A DNA stretch of 64,000 nt from Neurospora tetraspora (GCF_033439725.1 NW_026944386.1:4712001-4776000); one strand, 5' to 3'; numbered from the stretch's first letter, positions 12,223 to 23,379 are shown. Numbers and translations: made by a program. The notes: a model not told the origin generated them from the sequence alone.

Positions 12223-12437
12223 TCCCGTGGCATCTGGACCGCACAAGCACTCGCAAAAGGAGAGTCAAAGGATAGAATAGTCTTGCTTCTTCGTAATAGA
12301 ATACGTCATCTTAACATCAATAGAAGTCACTAGAATTTCCAAGATTCGTATAAATTTGCCTATCCTCCCAGATCCTTCTGGTAGCACGCTAGGAAAATGA
12401 AACAAAGGGGAAGGAATTGAAAAAGACTGAGAATACA

Positions 12438-15400
12438 TTATATGTCTTGGGAGAAACCAATAAACCAAACCCGTCCCAACATGGTGCCGATGGATATCAT
12501 CCGTCCCTGGAGGTCAGAATCAGATGGTCGGTAATTCGGTGGCAGCCAGAGTACGTTCTGGCCGTTGCAAGTAATCCAAGACCTATCCTGTCCCAAGCCA
12601 TAGCCATGGCTCTCTAGATTATCTAGTACAACTTGGCTTTCGGTAGTTTTTGTAACTATTTTAATACATCCAACATTGGTACGTAGGTAGCGATTAGTAT
12701 GGTCAAACGATATATAGGTCATCATAGTATCATGACCTTCTAGGGTCTGGAGGCAGCTCCCCGACGCCGGATTCCAGATCTTGATCGTGTTATCCTCCGA
12801 ACCGGACGCAAGCCGCTGGCCATCAGGCGAGAATGCCACTGAGACAACGGTCTCACTATGGCCTTCTAGGGTCTGGAGGCAGCTCCCCGACGCCGGATCC
12901 CAGATCTTGATCGTATCATCCCCCGAACCGGACGCAAGCCGCTGGCCATCAGGCGAGAATGCCACTGAGAGAACGGTCTCGCTATGGCCTTCTAGGGTCT
13001 GGAGGCAGCTCCCCGACGCCGGATCCCAGATCTTGATCGTATCATCCCCCGAACCGGACGCAAGCCGCTGGCCATCAGGCGAGAATGCCACTGAGCGAAC
13101 GGCCCCGCTATGGCCTTCCAAGGTTTGGAGGCATGCATTCCAATCCAATTCTACAGCCGGCTTACTTCGAATCCATTCAGGTTCTTCTGCCCTGAAATTC
13201 CTCTTTATCAAGCTACCGCTTGGAGCAAATACAAGCGCTGATATGTATGCTTGAAGTGGAGCTTGCTCTATTATTGACTTATAAGACAGAGCAAACCGGT
13301 AAGCATCCCAAACAAGCTTTGATAACTGCGACTGATCATTACCTCCCTATATCTTTAGTTAGACTAAGTTCCTAGTGCGGAGTTAGACTTATACTTACTA
13401 GCAGGCCCTCGAGCTTTCTAATAGCAACAACGCCCGCAGGCATAGCTTGGAGTAGACTTAGAGCTTCTAGCCAGTAAAGGTACTTCGTCTTAAGGAATGT
13501 ATAGACAACCCCGTCATCCCGTAAAAGATCATCCCGTTTTGTGTTCGTGCCGGAAACCGAGTCACACAAGTGATCAACCCAGTAGACGCACGAGTACCGC
13601 ACCGTCGCTAACGGGTCCGGATCCGGTACTTGGACCTTGTCGCTCGGAAATCCCGGTGCGCTTAAGCCGTATATATCGCGTCGCAATACTATAGACATGG
13701 TATTAAGTGACCTCAAGAAGATAATATGGTGCACATCTTCTTTCCCTTCAGGAAAGATCCAGTTCTCCTGAGAAGCTTGGTTACTAGCTTTATCAGAAGC
13801 ATTGCCCAATAGAAAGTCCTTGGCTGATTGATGGACAAAATAAATAGTTCGTTCTCGTAGCGTTAGAAATGAACCGCAACGCCCTATGATCGCTTCCAGG
13901 GATTTAGGATTGTTGCGAATAATATTAGGTAGCTTGACGAGAGTGGCTAATTCATGAAGACTGATTGGTTGGTGAACAATTGCGGTAATGGCAAGAATGA
14001 CTTTGCAAAGATCGGAATCCCGGGATAGGCTTATGTGTTGTTTCATCCGCGCGTATAGAGCATCCAGCCCGGGTGGAAACGTGTGTAGGATCTCTTCGAT
14101 ATGCCATTCCTCGACCTCTAGGTCTGTAAGCGCTTGGTAGACTAACGCCACCCAGAGGAACGTATCTTGCGCGTTGGAGCACAGGTAGTCCTGAACGGTC
14201 TTTTTTGTCCTTGGATCATACTTCTTCAGCCCTGCTAGGTCATCCACCTTGTGCAGGATAAATGCATTGACAGCCGCTGCGACGGATTCCGCATTTAGCT
14301 CTAGGGAGACCTTTACTTTATCTGCGGCTTTCTCCAACCGTTCCTCAATTTGCGGCCAATTACGGCTTGAGACGATCCACTTGACTCGAGATCCAGATGA
14401 TGATTGCTGAGCAATAAAGTCGAGAAGCTGTGGCAGGTCTGTTGTAACGCACTCGTCAAGCGCGTCAATGACTAGGTAGGTCGTTCGGAGGCTTGGGTCT
14501 CGTAGGATGTTGGTGAAGATTCTTGACAGGGCGTCCCACGTATTTGCATCTTTGAAGAGGCCTTCGCCTGCACGGTCGTACTCACTCCGCACGTGTGAGA
14601 GGATAGATGGCTGCTGGTCGATAAGTAGATAGATTAGGCCGCGCAGTACGGCAGTTGCATTGTTGATGCGAGAGTCGGTAGCTTGGCAGAAGAAGTAGGC
14701 CACATTGCAGTGGCGCGCGTTGGCAGTATTGCCTTGATCCAGCTCATTGATGATGCCGCACAGCAACATAGTCTTCCCTTTACCGGGGTCGCCCTTGATC
14801 CAGAGCAGTCGGTGCTGTGGGTCGTCACGCCATTGTTGAAAGTCAGCGTTATTGAGGACCCAACGATATGAGTCCTGCAAAAGGCCGCCTTTGGTCCGTT
14901 CGATGCGGACTTTATCATCGCGAGGATCGGTAAGGCGCAAGTGCTTCAGGCATTGCTGGTCCTTCTCTGACATTTGTTGTATTTCTTGGTGCCTTGTATA
15001 GCTAACGAGCTGCTCGAGACGAGACGTCACTTGCTGATTGGTGTATGTTTGGGCGTTGTTTCGGAAGCAGTTCTCGGCATCTTGGATAGCTCCCAAATCA
15101 GCTTTCCAGTCGTCAAGCATGATCATATCTCGAAGAAAGACTAAGCCGCGGTTGCGATAATAAGCACAAACACTCTTAATCTGGTAAGAGAGGAGTGTTT
15201 TATAGAGGCCAACAATTTGGATCTCCAATTCGCCTCTCATTCCATCGAGTTCGCTGATGTTGTTGGTGGGATCCCTGAGAAGGCTAGTCGACAAATTCCA
15301 ATACCAGTCCATGCTCTTAACAACGTAGTCGATCCCTTTGCAGTTGGCTTCGGTCGCTTTTACAGGATTGGCAAGCATCTGCAAAAGTTAGCATGAGAAA

Positions 15401-16158
15401 TATTATCCTCCAGATAAACGTACCTCTAAAGCGATACAAATGCCGGTCCAAGCGAGCGCGGCTTGGGGCACGGTCTGGATTGCCGCACTTATAATGTTCT
15501 TAACAGATAGAACAACGTTCACGACTTCGCCACAGCTCTCTTTCACTTTGGCCTCTCTCTCAGTCTTGGCTAGGCCGGCATTGATAAGCTGAGTCATTTG
15601 GCGGCGCCTGTCCGAGTTGTTTTGGGCGATGATGTTCGGCTGAGACTCGAGCACCATTGAGTTGGAGCCATTTTGTAGCTGTCGGGACAGCATCTTCTCA
15701 TATGCGTCCACCAATTCGGCCTCTTCTTTTTTGAGTTCATTGTAGGCACGGTCCCAGAGTTGTACGGGTAAGCTGGTAGTAGTGTCATCTGCGCTGGCGG
15801 ACGTCTCTGTGTTGGTGGGATTGGTAGCCGGAGCGGCTGGGGGTCGTGGGGTGGACGTCTTTATATTGATGGAACCGGTAGCCGGAGCGACTCGAAGCCG
15901 TGAGGCGGATGTCTCTACGTCGGTAGAACCGGTAGCTAGAGCGGCCGTGAAGGGGAGGGAGGACGTAGAGGGAGTGGCGGGGATGTGCTGTGTAGACGTC
16001 GGCAACTCGAGCAAAGGTGCAGGGCGAGACTGCTCTTGGTCTTTAGAACCTTTCCTATCCTCCGCATTTCCGTGTCGCTTGAAACGCGTCTGGAACCACG
16101 AGGGTAATCGTCGATGCATCGTAGCTTTGAGGAAGGAACGTCTTGACTGAGGTGACAT
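12438..16158 (-). CDS. NACHT-WD40 STAND (NLR-like, NWD family) protein
   Basis: Three exons on the minus strand, 16158-15424, 15378-13399 and 13346-12438, join in phase to 1207 residues. The N-terminal 110 residues are basic and then Ser/Thr/Pro/Ala-rich with a three-times repeated stretch. A NACHT_N-type domain follows (LWDRAYNELKKEEAELVDAY near 128), then a NACHT NTPase with Walker A GDPGKGKTML near 441 and Walker B YLVIDALDEC near 540. The C-terminus has three WD40 units of exactly 42 residues (about 983-1108), then a divergent tail. Such NWD proteins include the Podospora het-d/het-e/het-r incompatibility genes; the family senses ligands through its WD40 array and triggers defence or allorecognition. 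It looks intact. The ligand is unknown. Confidence 0.92.
12736..13113 (-). repeat. Three 126-bp near-identical tandem WD40 repeats
   Basis: Units start at 12736, 12862 and 12988, each exactly 126 bases, and differ at only a few positions. Each encodes one 42-residue WD40 blade with core SVAFSPDGQRLASGS and TIKIWDPASGSCLQTLEGH. High DNA identity between neighbours is typical of NWD genes, where repeats are shuffled and homogenised by unequal exchange; the number of units can therefore vary between strains. Confidence 0.95.
15800..15950 (-). repeat. Imperfect 69-nt repeats in the NLR linker
   Basis: About two and a half units of a 69-base imperfect repeat (containing GGTAGCCGGAGCG or its variants) encode a Thr/Ser/Ala/Pro-rich linker in the N-terminal part of the NACHT-WD40 protein. 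Reading frame is kept between units. Confidence 0.65.
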
Positions 16159-17756
16159 AGTGAGGCACTCGAGGATGATCGTTTTGTGTCAGCGTTTTGT
16201 CTTGAAGGTAGCGGATGCTATGTTTGATGATCAATGGATCGAGTTTATGGAAGTGCCGGGAATTATTCTCCTGCCATCTGGGACAAAAAAAGGAAAAGAA
16301 ACTAGAGCCCTATGTTTTCTCGAGGCTGTGATGGACCATGGGGCTTTCTGTGTTGTCACCTTGTCAGGCGCGAGATGGCTGGCGGCTCTCTCCCAACTAC
16401 ACGCCAATCACCCAAAGGACGTTTCTTTTTAGAGGCCAGGCATTCATGGACCCGGAGGCTTCAGGGCGTCTACAGGGTTGGCAATAGTGTACCAGCAGCG
16501 GCCTGGTAGCTTGCACACTTATGGGAGCGGGGCGCAGGTAAAGCTGCAAATCCGAGTGGAACCTGCAAATCACAGGGGAATCTACCTCGCAATGAGCATT
16601 CGGGTTGACCTGTTTACAAAGCTGCAGGCGTTTACTGGCGGGGTTTAGCGTTTGGGCTAGAACGTTCATTGGCGGGCATTAGATTTTACCGAGCGACGAA
16701 TAGTCGGACCAATGAAGTAGGGCAAGGCAGGCAGATGAAGGAGGCAGGCTAATGCAGGCAGGTTACGGCAGGAAGATGAAGGAGGTAGGTCAAGGCAGAC
16801 AAGTGAAAAGTCGGGCACGTGCATACTCTAAGTGGAGTTGCAGGCTGCCGGCTTCGGATCCTTAGAGCTGTGGTTGGCTCGTCGAACGCCGCCCACTCTG
16901 CAGGCATCTCCCTGTTTCGCAGCCCTAACCAGCTCCCCCGTATGCAGCTCTCAGCCAGAGCTGCCCCACATCCTGGTGCCTGAATGGGACGGTCTAATCT
17001 ACCCACTCAGCGGCGGCGTTTATCCCACCGCACCGCTCCGACATGCGGTTTAGCGTGGATTTAAGCCTAGCATAAAGCCCAGCACCACGCCCGGCACGAA
17101 GCCTGGCACGAATCCCGCATGGAGCCTGCATGAAGCCTGTTGCTTGGCAGTAGTGGCGGTGCGGCATAGGTCCGGATTTCCTCTAGAGGCTCCTTTGGTG
17201 GAACCTGCGCGACGAGACGTCACGTAGCCGAACCCAGCAATGCGGCGCCGTGTTTGAGAATTTGCATTGGGAGTAAGCCAGGAGGAATAATGCAATCAAG
17301 TCATTATCTTGTGGAGTATCACCATCTTAGGCTTCCGCTCAGAGACTTGGTACCCGTTTGGGAGAGGCTGTTGCTGCGGCCAGGGATCGTGTAACGTCAC
17401 CACTTCGCCGGGGTACCGAAGGCATCAAGGGCATTCGACGCTCGACGACCCCTCCAGGCCCTAAGTCCGATTTAGGCGGAAATCGGTGAAACCAGGATGT
17501 GTTGTTGGCCGTCTGTTTTTCCATGGAATATATACCCATTGATAACCACTCCTGCCATCATCAAGTTTTGCGAAGCACTTCAACCATCATCAAGTTCTGT
17601 GAAGCACTTAGTATCGTATTTGAGAACATCTTCTCACACATATCTTCTTCACATATCACCGTTTTCTCCCAAACCATATCCTCGACCTTTTCATTTCGCT
17701 TCTATTGTCAACGGACAACTGAATTTGGCGCCAATCGGTACCTCACCCTATCAACA
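16159..17756. other. Non-coding stretch with dispersed and short tandem repeats
   Basis: No gene is recognised. It includes the promoter side of the NLR gene, a dispersed repeat (16700-16886) shared with 24480-24740, a degenerate repeat around GCACGAAGCCTG (17070-17135), and a tandem repeat of about 27 bases containing CATCATCAAGTT (17556-17609). Confidence 0.5.
16700..16886 (+). repeat. Dispersed repeat, copy A
   Basis: This contains GGCTAATGCAGGCAG and GGTCAAGGCAGACAAGT blocks followed by CACGTGCATACT, AAGTGGAGTTG, AGGCTGCCGGCTTC and AGAGCTGTGGTTGGCT. The same blocks occur at 24480-24740 in the same orientation but in a different order and with small indels. No coding capacity and no clear terminal inverted repeats are visible; it is probably a remnant of a mobile element. 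Confidence 0.7.
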
Positions 17757-17976
17757 ATGGGTGGCGAGATGTGTTCCATGTTAAGAGAGAAGACTCCTAA
17801 CCTGCTTAATTACCCAACGGAAGCCTCGCTCGAGCCGTCTTTCGTACCTGCCACCCACTTCCAACGCCCCTACCTAGGATCCCACGCCAAGTTCGAAGTT
17901 AGCACGTCCAAGTTGGTCACCCCTCAGATGATGAATTCTCGGCCTCCGCCGGATCTGCGTTCGCTGGACATGACGG

Positions 17977-18298
17977 TGTTACGATCCAATCAAGGATCAC
18001 TTATGTAAGCCAGACTAGGTAGAACCAACGGACCAATCAGGTAGGACCCGAAGTGTTCGGGTCCTCGGGTCCGTGAACGTCGGGTCCTCAGGAGGAAGAC
18101 CCGAAGTGTTCGGGTCCTCGGGTCCAATATACTCGGGTCCATAAAGGCCGGTATATAAAGACGGCCTTCTCAGGCCTCTTTAGATACTGGCTCTTCAGCA
18201 AGCAACAGCTTATACAATCGACCAGTACCTTTCGGCTACTACTACCGTTGTTCTTATTTCCCAGCAATATACTCCTGTGCTTGTAACGGTTCGTCACA
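17977..18298 (-). mobile_element. Solo LTR with GACGG target duplication
   Basis: The 322-bp sequence runs TGTTACGATCC...CGTCACA and is flanked by perfect GACGG copies at 17972-17976 and 18299-18303. It contains a TATATAA box, and two copies of a 28-base unit (18045-18072, 18098-18125), each with a hairpin of GACCCGAA and TTCGGGTC. There is no internal retroelement sequence, so it is a product of LTR-LTR recombination. Five-base duplications suit Ty1/copia or Ty3/gypsy elements. It lies inside the coiled-coil gene. Confidence 0.93.
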
Positions 18299-18610
18299 GA
18301 CGGATGGCAAGGAAATCCAAGGAGAGATACAGTCGGCACCAGGTGATGGGTGCGATTTTGGTGAGGTAGGAACATGCGTCCCCGAATAAGCAGTTGAAAG
18401 TCCATGACAGTCACACCCGTCTAACACTGATTTCCTCTAGATCCTGAACAGGGCAATGAACAGGGCATCTGGACGCCTCATCGCGCTTCTCCAGGAGGAG
18501 CTGGAGAGGTTAAGCAGCGAGAACGAACTCATCGGGGATATCGAAGAGACGGATAAGGCACTATCGAACCTCAATCTCGACAATAGGAAGTCCGGGTGCG
18601 GTCTCTGAGG

Positions 18611-19383
18611 ATGTCAAAACGACGTTTTCTGAAGATGTCTGGTAGTACTCAGAATCACGTTAATTAGGCCGTCTAGCAAAAATCAGATGATCAGCTTGCT
18701 TTGGGGAAGAAGGTTGGGATCAGGAACGATGTTATATGTCTGATATTTCTTTCTCTCTTTTTTGTCAGAAGACAACAGCTCCACCCTGCCTTGTCGTCGT
18801 TATATCTGGTAACTCCCTTGCTGCTCGGTTTCTTATTTGGTTGTATCGTTTGGCCAAACGATGAAGGTACCTTGGCAATCTTTACCTTGCTGCCCTCCTT
18901 CGATACATCATCATTTACATTTACAAATCATAATACTTTCGATCCTTTGTGAATCCTTTCCAGTAAACTCTTGGGATGCCAGGATGCCAGGCGACCCTTG
19001 AGTGGTCACATGCCAAGCGCACATCGTTGAACCAATCAGATGCCGCAAACGGCCAAAATGTTTCCCTTTTCGGACATGCTAGCAGCTGGGCGGTGGGTAA
19101 TCCATACAAAAAGCGATCGTAAAAGTAATAGATTGGATATAGCGCCGTTTCTAATATCTAAGATAGGTTTCTTGGATGGAAATAGAGAAAGCAAGACGTA
19201 TATTCTATGTGTACCTAGGTATCAAATACTTCGCCCGTGGGCATTAGACGTCAAAACCCGGCCCCATTTTTTGAATGACTTGGCTATTTGTATGCTGCTC
19301 CAATCGGCATTTTGGTTGAAATGGGCAAAATAGGGAGGAGCTGAAAACCGTACACGCAAATCACTATATATAATTCTCTCTAG
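18611..19383. other. Non-coding stretch inside the broken coiled-coil gene
   Basis: About 770 bases separate two coding-looking parts. The right end resembles a splice acceptor (TTCTCTCTAG), but no strong donor is seen on the left (GTCTCT would keep phase). It is either an overlong intron enlarged by an insertion or plain insertion. No repeat or element was recognised in it. Confidence 0.35.
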
Positions 19384-19623
19384 AACTCACAACCCTCAAG
19401 GAACAATACGAGGCCCTGAGAGACGACTACGACTTCGTCACCAGCATGTTCAAAAGAGGCCTTCAAGCCTCCCAGGACCAGGTTGCCCAGTTCGAACAGC
19501 AGGTCCAGCAGGCTAGTGCCAGATTCGCGTCCAAAGTTTGGGCCGCTATTGCCAAGTACGGCAAGCAGGACGCTGAACGACAGAAGGCCATCGACCACCT
19601 CCAGGAATCTCCATACGCCATCA

Positions 19624-19938
19624 TGTGACGAACCGTTAGAAGCACAGGAGTATATCGCTGGGAACAAGAATAACGGTAGTAGTAGCCAAAATGTACTGGT
19701 TGATTGTGAAAGCTATTGCTTGCTGAAGAACCAGAATAATGAAGGCCGGGAAGCGGCCTTCTTATATACTGTTCTTCGAACCCGTCCCGTAGTCCCGCGA
19801 TCTCGGGACTCCGGGACACCCCACATGACCTGGTCCCGTAGTCCCGTATTCTCGGAACTCCGGGACCCTGGGTTCGGGTTGCCTTTTATTGGTCAATCTA
19901 TCTAGCTTACATAAGGGGTTTTTGATTGGATCGTAACA
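19624..19938 (+). mobile_element. Solo LTR with CATCA target duplication
   Basis: The 315-bp sequence runs TGTGACGAACC...GATCGTAACA between perfect CATCA copies at 19619-19623 and 19939-19943. It is the same family as the LTR at 17977-18298, in the opposite orientation. Two 34-base hairpin-forming units (19784-19817 and 19833-19866, with AGTCCCG/CGGGACT arms) sit where the other copy has its two GACCCGAA hairpins, but with a different sequence. It splits the coiled-coil gene. Confidence 0.93.
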
Positions 19939-20524
19939 CATCAACGAGCCCTTGAGACCCTCGACGAAAGAGGCGCCCGTCGGCAGTCAGTCTTAGGACG
20001 CATTGACACTTGGGCATCCCAGATCAACGACATGCTCACCAAATTCGTCCACCATGAACAAGTCGAAGGCCTCGAAGATCAGGTCAGAGACTTCCAACAG
20101 TACACCAGGGATGCGGCCCAAGAAGCCGTCGAACACTACCTCCGACACAGGCAAATCCCTGACGCGGCCTCCATCATGAAAGCTATCGGGAAACGGGTCG
20201 CCACCGCTGCCCTATCCAGTAAAGCCACGGTGTCCCAATTCTCTCAACACGAACATCCTTCGGCCCCACGGTCTATGGGCAACGAAACCGTCCAACGCGC
20301 TCAAGCTCAGTGGCAAGCTGGGCAAGCGGAAGCCCAGTACGAAGCTACTCGCGCCGGGGCCTTTGGAACCAATACCGCGACCTTCCCAGCCTACAGTGCC
20401 GCAGGTGCCGGATATATAGGACCGCCACGACCTCCCAAGCCACCTCGCCATGCAGAGGGACTCTTCGACGACCGGGAAAGAGCCGACAACTTCCTCCGGT
20501 CTATGAGCAACTTTGCCAAGAGTT

Positions 20525-20969
20525 CTCTGTTGATGCCATCAATTAGGAGCGTAACGATCTCGTCATCAGTCTTCAGGACTAATTCTGATGGTTGAAGTAG
20601 GTCGGCAGGCCAGTCGCATGTGAAGATACGCGCCTTTCCCACTTCCTTAGGGAGCAGTTCGGCTAGCCAATTAACGCTGACGTTGGGATCCTTGTGATCC
20701 CGCCATGTCCATGTATCCGGTGATTTTGTATCGAGGCCATGGATAGCAATAATGTCAATGTCGGTGTCTCCATTGTCCTTGTTGACTTGATTGAGATGGA
20801 CGCCTCGCTGCGTGGATCGTGTAGAATCTGAAGCAGGCTTCGCTGGAGACGACGATGCGGTACCGGAACCCGCTGGCGCATAGAACCAAAGCCAACTAGC
20901 GGTCGCACGGACAAAAAGACATAAGACAGTGGTCCATACCGCCAGAGAAATGCCTTCCTTAACGTCCAT
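20525..20969 (-). pseudogene. Truncated alpha/beta-hydrolase N-terminal part of an NLR-like gene
   Basis: Reading from ATG 20969, the protein starts with a hydrophobic anchor (VWTTVLCLFVRATASWLWFY) and a Pro/Ser linker. It then has the fungal NLR-type lipase/hydrolase start: IDIIAIHGLDTKSPDTWTW, then NWLAELLPKEVGKARIFTCDWPADLLQ in two pieces of the same block. It breaks off after INRELLAK, before the nucleophile-elbow Ser that family members carry next, and there is no NACHT or repeat domain downstream. The break joins the tail of the plus-strand coiled-coil gene, so this is a recombination scar or deletion. A longer frame extends upstream to 21071. Confidence 0.75.
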
Positions 20970-21071
20970 GGTAATCAAGGTTCGGCTACCGGGAGAGGAG
21001 CTTGTACGGCCACGACTGAGAATGGTACTAGTATACCCGTACGGCGGATATTGCGTATTGCCCTTTGACAA

Positions 21072-21701
21072 ACGTTAGCGGGGTTACTCCCAAGTGGATA
21101 TTGCTTTGGCCTTTGTGTTTAATAGCGTACATAAAATGTTTGATAGCGCAGATGAAGTGTTTGATACCGATCGCTTCTCGTAGGCAGAGGCTCAAATGCT
21201 TGGTGTTAAAAGTCGATATCTCGATCTGAGGGGTTAGATATGAGGGATTTGGTGCTGTGCTAGGCTGGAGCCTTTGATTGAGTGCATCCGACCATCGAGA
21301 CTAGCTCGGCGGCTAGGTACACTTTTGGTTGGCCCACCAACAACGCCGGTAGGTTAGCGATTTGAGACTTGGAGGATTGGTTGTGCCCTATGGGGCATCC
21401 GCTGCTGCAGCTGAAATGATAGCGCGATGGGCTTTAGGCAATGAATTAAACTTTAATGGGCTGGAGGTCCTGTTGCGCGGGTAATGGAGGGTGTTTGAAG
21501 GATATATTTTTATTTTTCTTTTGGTGTTGCGCTCTATCTGTGTGTTTTCTTACTTTTATAAAAGCATCAGCCGCGCAGTTGGAGTTCTGGTGCAACTATA
21601 TCGACGTAGCTACCACCGACTGAAGACGGGAAACGGCACGAAATACCAACGCCGCGAGCACGATCATTGTCACCATAAACGCGATAGCTCCTGAGCCGGA
21701 C
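21072..21701. other. Intergenic stretch, no feature recognised
   Basis: AT-rich DNA between the hydrolase fragment and the DUF6601 gene. I see no open frame with domain content, RNA gene or clear repeat. Confidence 0.5.
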
Positions 21702-23066
21702 ATGGACCAAAACCCCCCATCAAGTCCAAACCGGATAACATCCTCCGACAGTTCCAAATCTCAAATCCAAATGACATACAGAACAGTACGTCCTACCAAT
21801 TGCCATCCTCATCATTCACTTCCACTTGACGTCCATGTCCTTGCCGAGCACTAATAGTCCATCCTATCAGGTATCATCAACTCCTTTCCAAACAGGCCTC
21901 TTTCCCCTCTCCTTTACCACCCACTCCACCATCCATTCCACTACCAACCCTCCCTCCTCAACATCCTACACACACTTCTTCCCAGCCTCGCACCGCAACA
22001 TCCGCCCTCATGAAACAATCGACGACCTCGAATCGCTTTACAAAGGCCCTTCGCCCTCTTTCATCGCCCGCGAATTCGACCTCTCCCGGCTACACTCCAT
22101 TCGCCATCTGCTCTGGCTAGCCGGGCGTCCGGTACCGCCCCACCCTTTGCACCAACAAGTGCTTATGAATCGGGAGCCGATAATGACTGAAAAGCTCGAG
22201 CAACACTTAGTATGGGGAGGAGGCAGGGTGTTTCTGAAGCCTGTCAGCAAGTTTTTGTTTACGAGGGAGTTTTGGACAAGGGAGTTGACATGTAAAGGCG
22301 AGGGGGGCTGTCGAGGAGCAGTGGTGGCGCTGAGTGATGGGGAACGGGAAAGAGACCGGGAAGCAAACAACAAAGCACAAAAGAAGGATGACGCGGGAAT
22401 ATGCAAACGATGCGAAAGCCGACAAGCAGCGCGTGGATTTTGTTCAGTTATGTTGGTCTGGTGCAAAGGGAGAGCGACTTTGATCTCGCCACCGTCAAGG
22501 GCCTCCTCCCGCGCGAAGTAACCTGGGATCAATGGCGTCTCTTCGTGGACGAGCTGCTCACCTCGCCAGACGCGATATACAAGAACATCGCCGTTCGGTT
22601 CATCTACGGCGAATTACGACTGAACCGACTTAACCTCATTTACATGTTCACGCGGGGGCCTTTGTCGCTGGGGTTCATGGCTATATGGACTTCGTACGGG
22701 CAGTTTATCGTGCAAATCAGCGCGTGGGTTATAGGCGGGACGGCGTGGATTGTGGTGGTTCTGTCGGGGATGCAGGTCGGGTTGGATACCGCACTTGGGG
22801 AAGAGGAGGCATTTAAGAGGGCGAGTTATGGGTTTGCGGTGTTTTCGATCTTGGGGCCGATTAGTGCCATGGTGCTGATTTTTACGTACATAGTGGTGTT
22901 GTTTGTGTGGAATTTGGTGAGGACGAGGAGGTTTGAAGTCCAGAGGAGCCAGAGGCTCGGAAGGACCTGGAGTGGGTTGCATCTGGAGACCGGGAGGTCG
23001 GGGACGGGGACGGGGACGGGGATGGGGACGCTGGGGAGAGGGAGGACGGGGGATATGGAGGTGTGA
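21702..23066 (+). pseudogene. DUF6601-type membrane protein gene with one-base frameshift
   Basis: Exon 1 (21702-21785, 28 codons) is joined to 21871 by an 85-nt intron (GTACGT...TATCAG). The second exon carries typical DUF6601 features: LWLAGRPVPPHPLH, EQHLVWGGGRVFLKP, then after the shift SYVGLVQRESDFDLA, LPREVTWDQWRLFVDELL and FIYGELRLNRLNLIY, and two C-terminal membrane segments. The frame changes at a T4 run (22438-22441): one extra T would fuse ...ARGF to LFSYVGLV exactly as in the family. Everything else looks intact, so either the allele is recently broken or the base is an assembly error in a homopolymer. The family's function is unknown. The C-terminal tail has a GTG/GTGM run. Confidence 0.8.
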
Positions 23067-23379
23067 GAGAGTAAGTGGTTGGGCTGATGGATGTACAAGA
23101 TAGAATCCCGCGTCAGCGGGTTGATTGTCTTGGTACTGAAGATCCCGATGGCTCGGGCGGTGCGACGGACAGAGTGTTAGTGGTAATTCACCATCTGTTT
23201 ACCTTGCCCATTTTTACAGTTTCTATTAACTACCTATTTGTCACTTGTGGCTCTACCTGCAGTGCTGGGAACCAACGGATACTAAACGGCTTTGAACAAA
23301 TAACTTCAAAGCACGCGCGTCGAGGCTGCTTTTCCCTTACACGTGTTCAATTGTCCAACTTCGTCATTAGAAGTATTTC
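23067..23379. other. Short intergenic stretch
   Basis: About 310 bases between the DUF6601 gene and the glycosyltransferase relic. No feature recognised. Confidence 0.5.

Larger units (their letters stand above)
9808..12437. other. Repeat-rich stretch with gene debris
   Basis: No intact gene. It contains an LTR fragment (10478-10634), a 31-base segment near 10447 repeated near 11251, short repeats around TGCGGCCTCA (10791 and 10824), open-frame debris at 10828-11124 and 11941-12222 without recognisable domains, and a degenerate minisatellite (11333-11620). The debris is probably fragments of transposons or old genes. Confidence 0.5.
17757..20525 (+). pseudogene. Coiled-coil (possibly Gag-like) gene broken by two solo LTRs
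   Basis: A likely start ATG at 17757 opens a frame interrupted by a solo LTR at 17977-18298. With the LTR and one target duplication left out, the frame continues to an intron (18366-18440, GTAGGA...CTCTAG, CTAAC inside). The next segment (18441 on) is a heptad-rich coiled coil that ends at a stop near 18610. Coding character returns at about 19384, continues to the second solo LTR (19624-19938), then resumes shifted by one base from 19945. The last part is coiled coil, then Ala/Gln-rich, then PPRPPKPP and a stretch like retroviral-type Gag (DDRERADNFLRSMSNF). It stops where the minus-strand hydrolase fragment begins. Gag identity is a guess from the last 40 residues; no protease or polymerase domain follows. 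Confidence 0.5.

Noticed and set aside
12781-13254. 157-codon repeated frame on the plus strand across the WD40 repeats
   Set aside because: Its repetition is caused by the minus-strand WD40 units; it encodes no known fold.
20391-21071. Complete 226-residue hydrolase gene
   Set aside because: The last 25 or so codons are the antisense of the coiled-coil gene, and the nucleophile region is missing; a truncated relic fits better.
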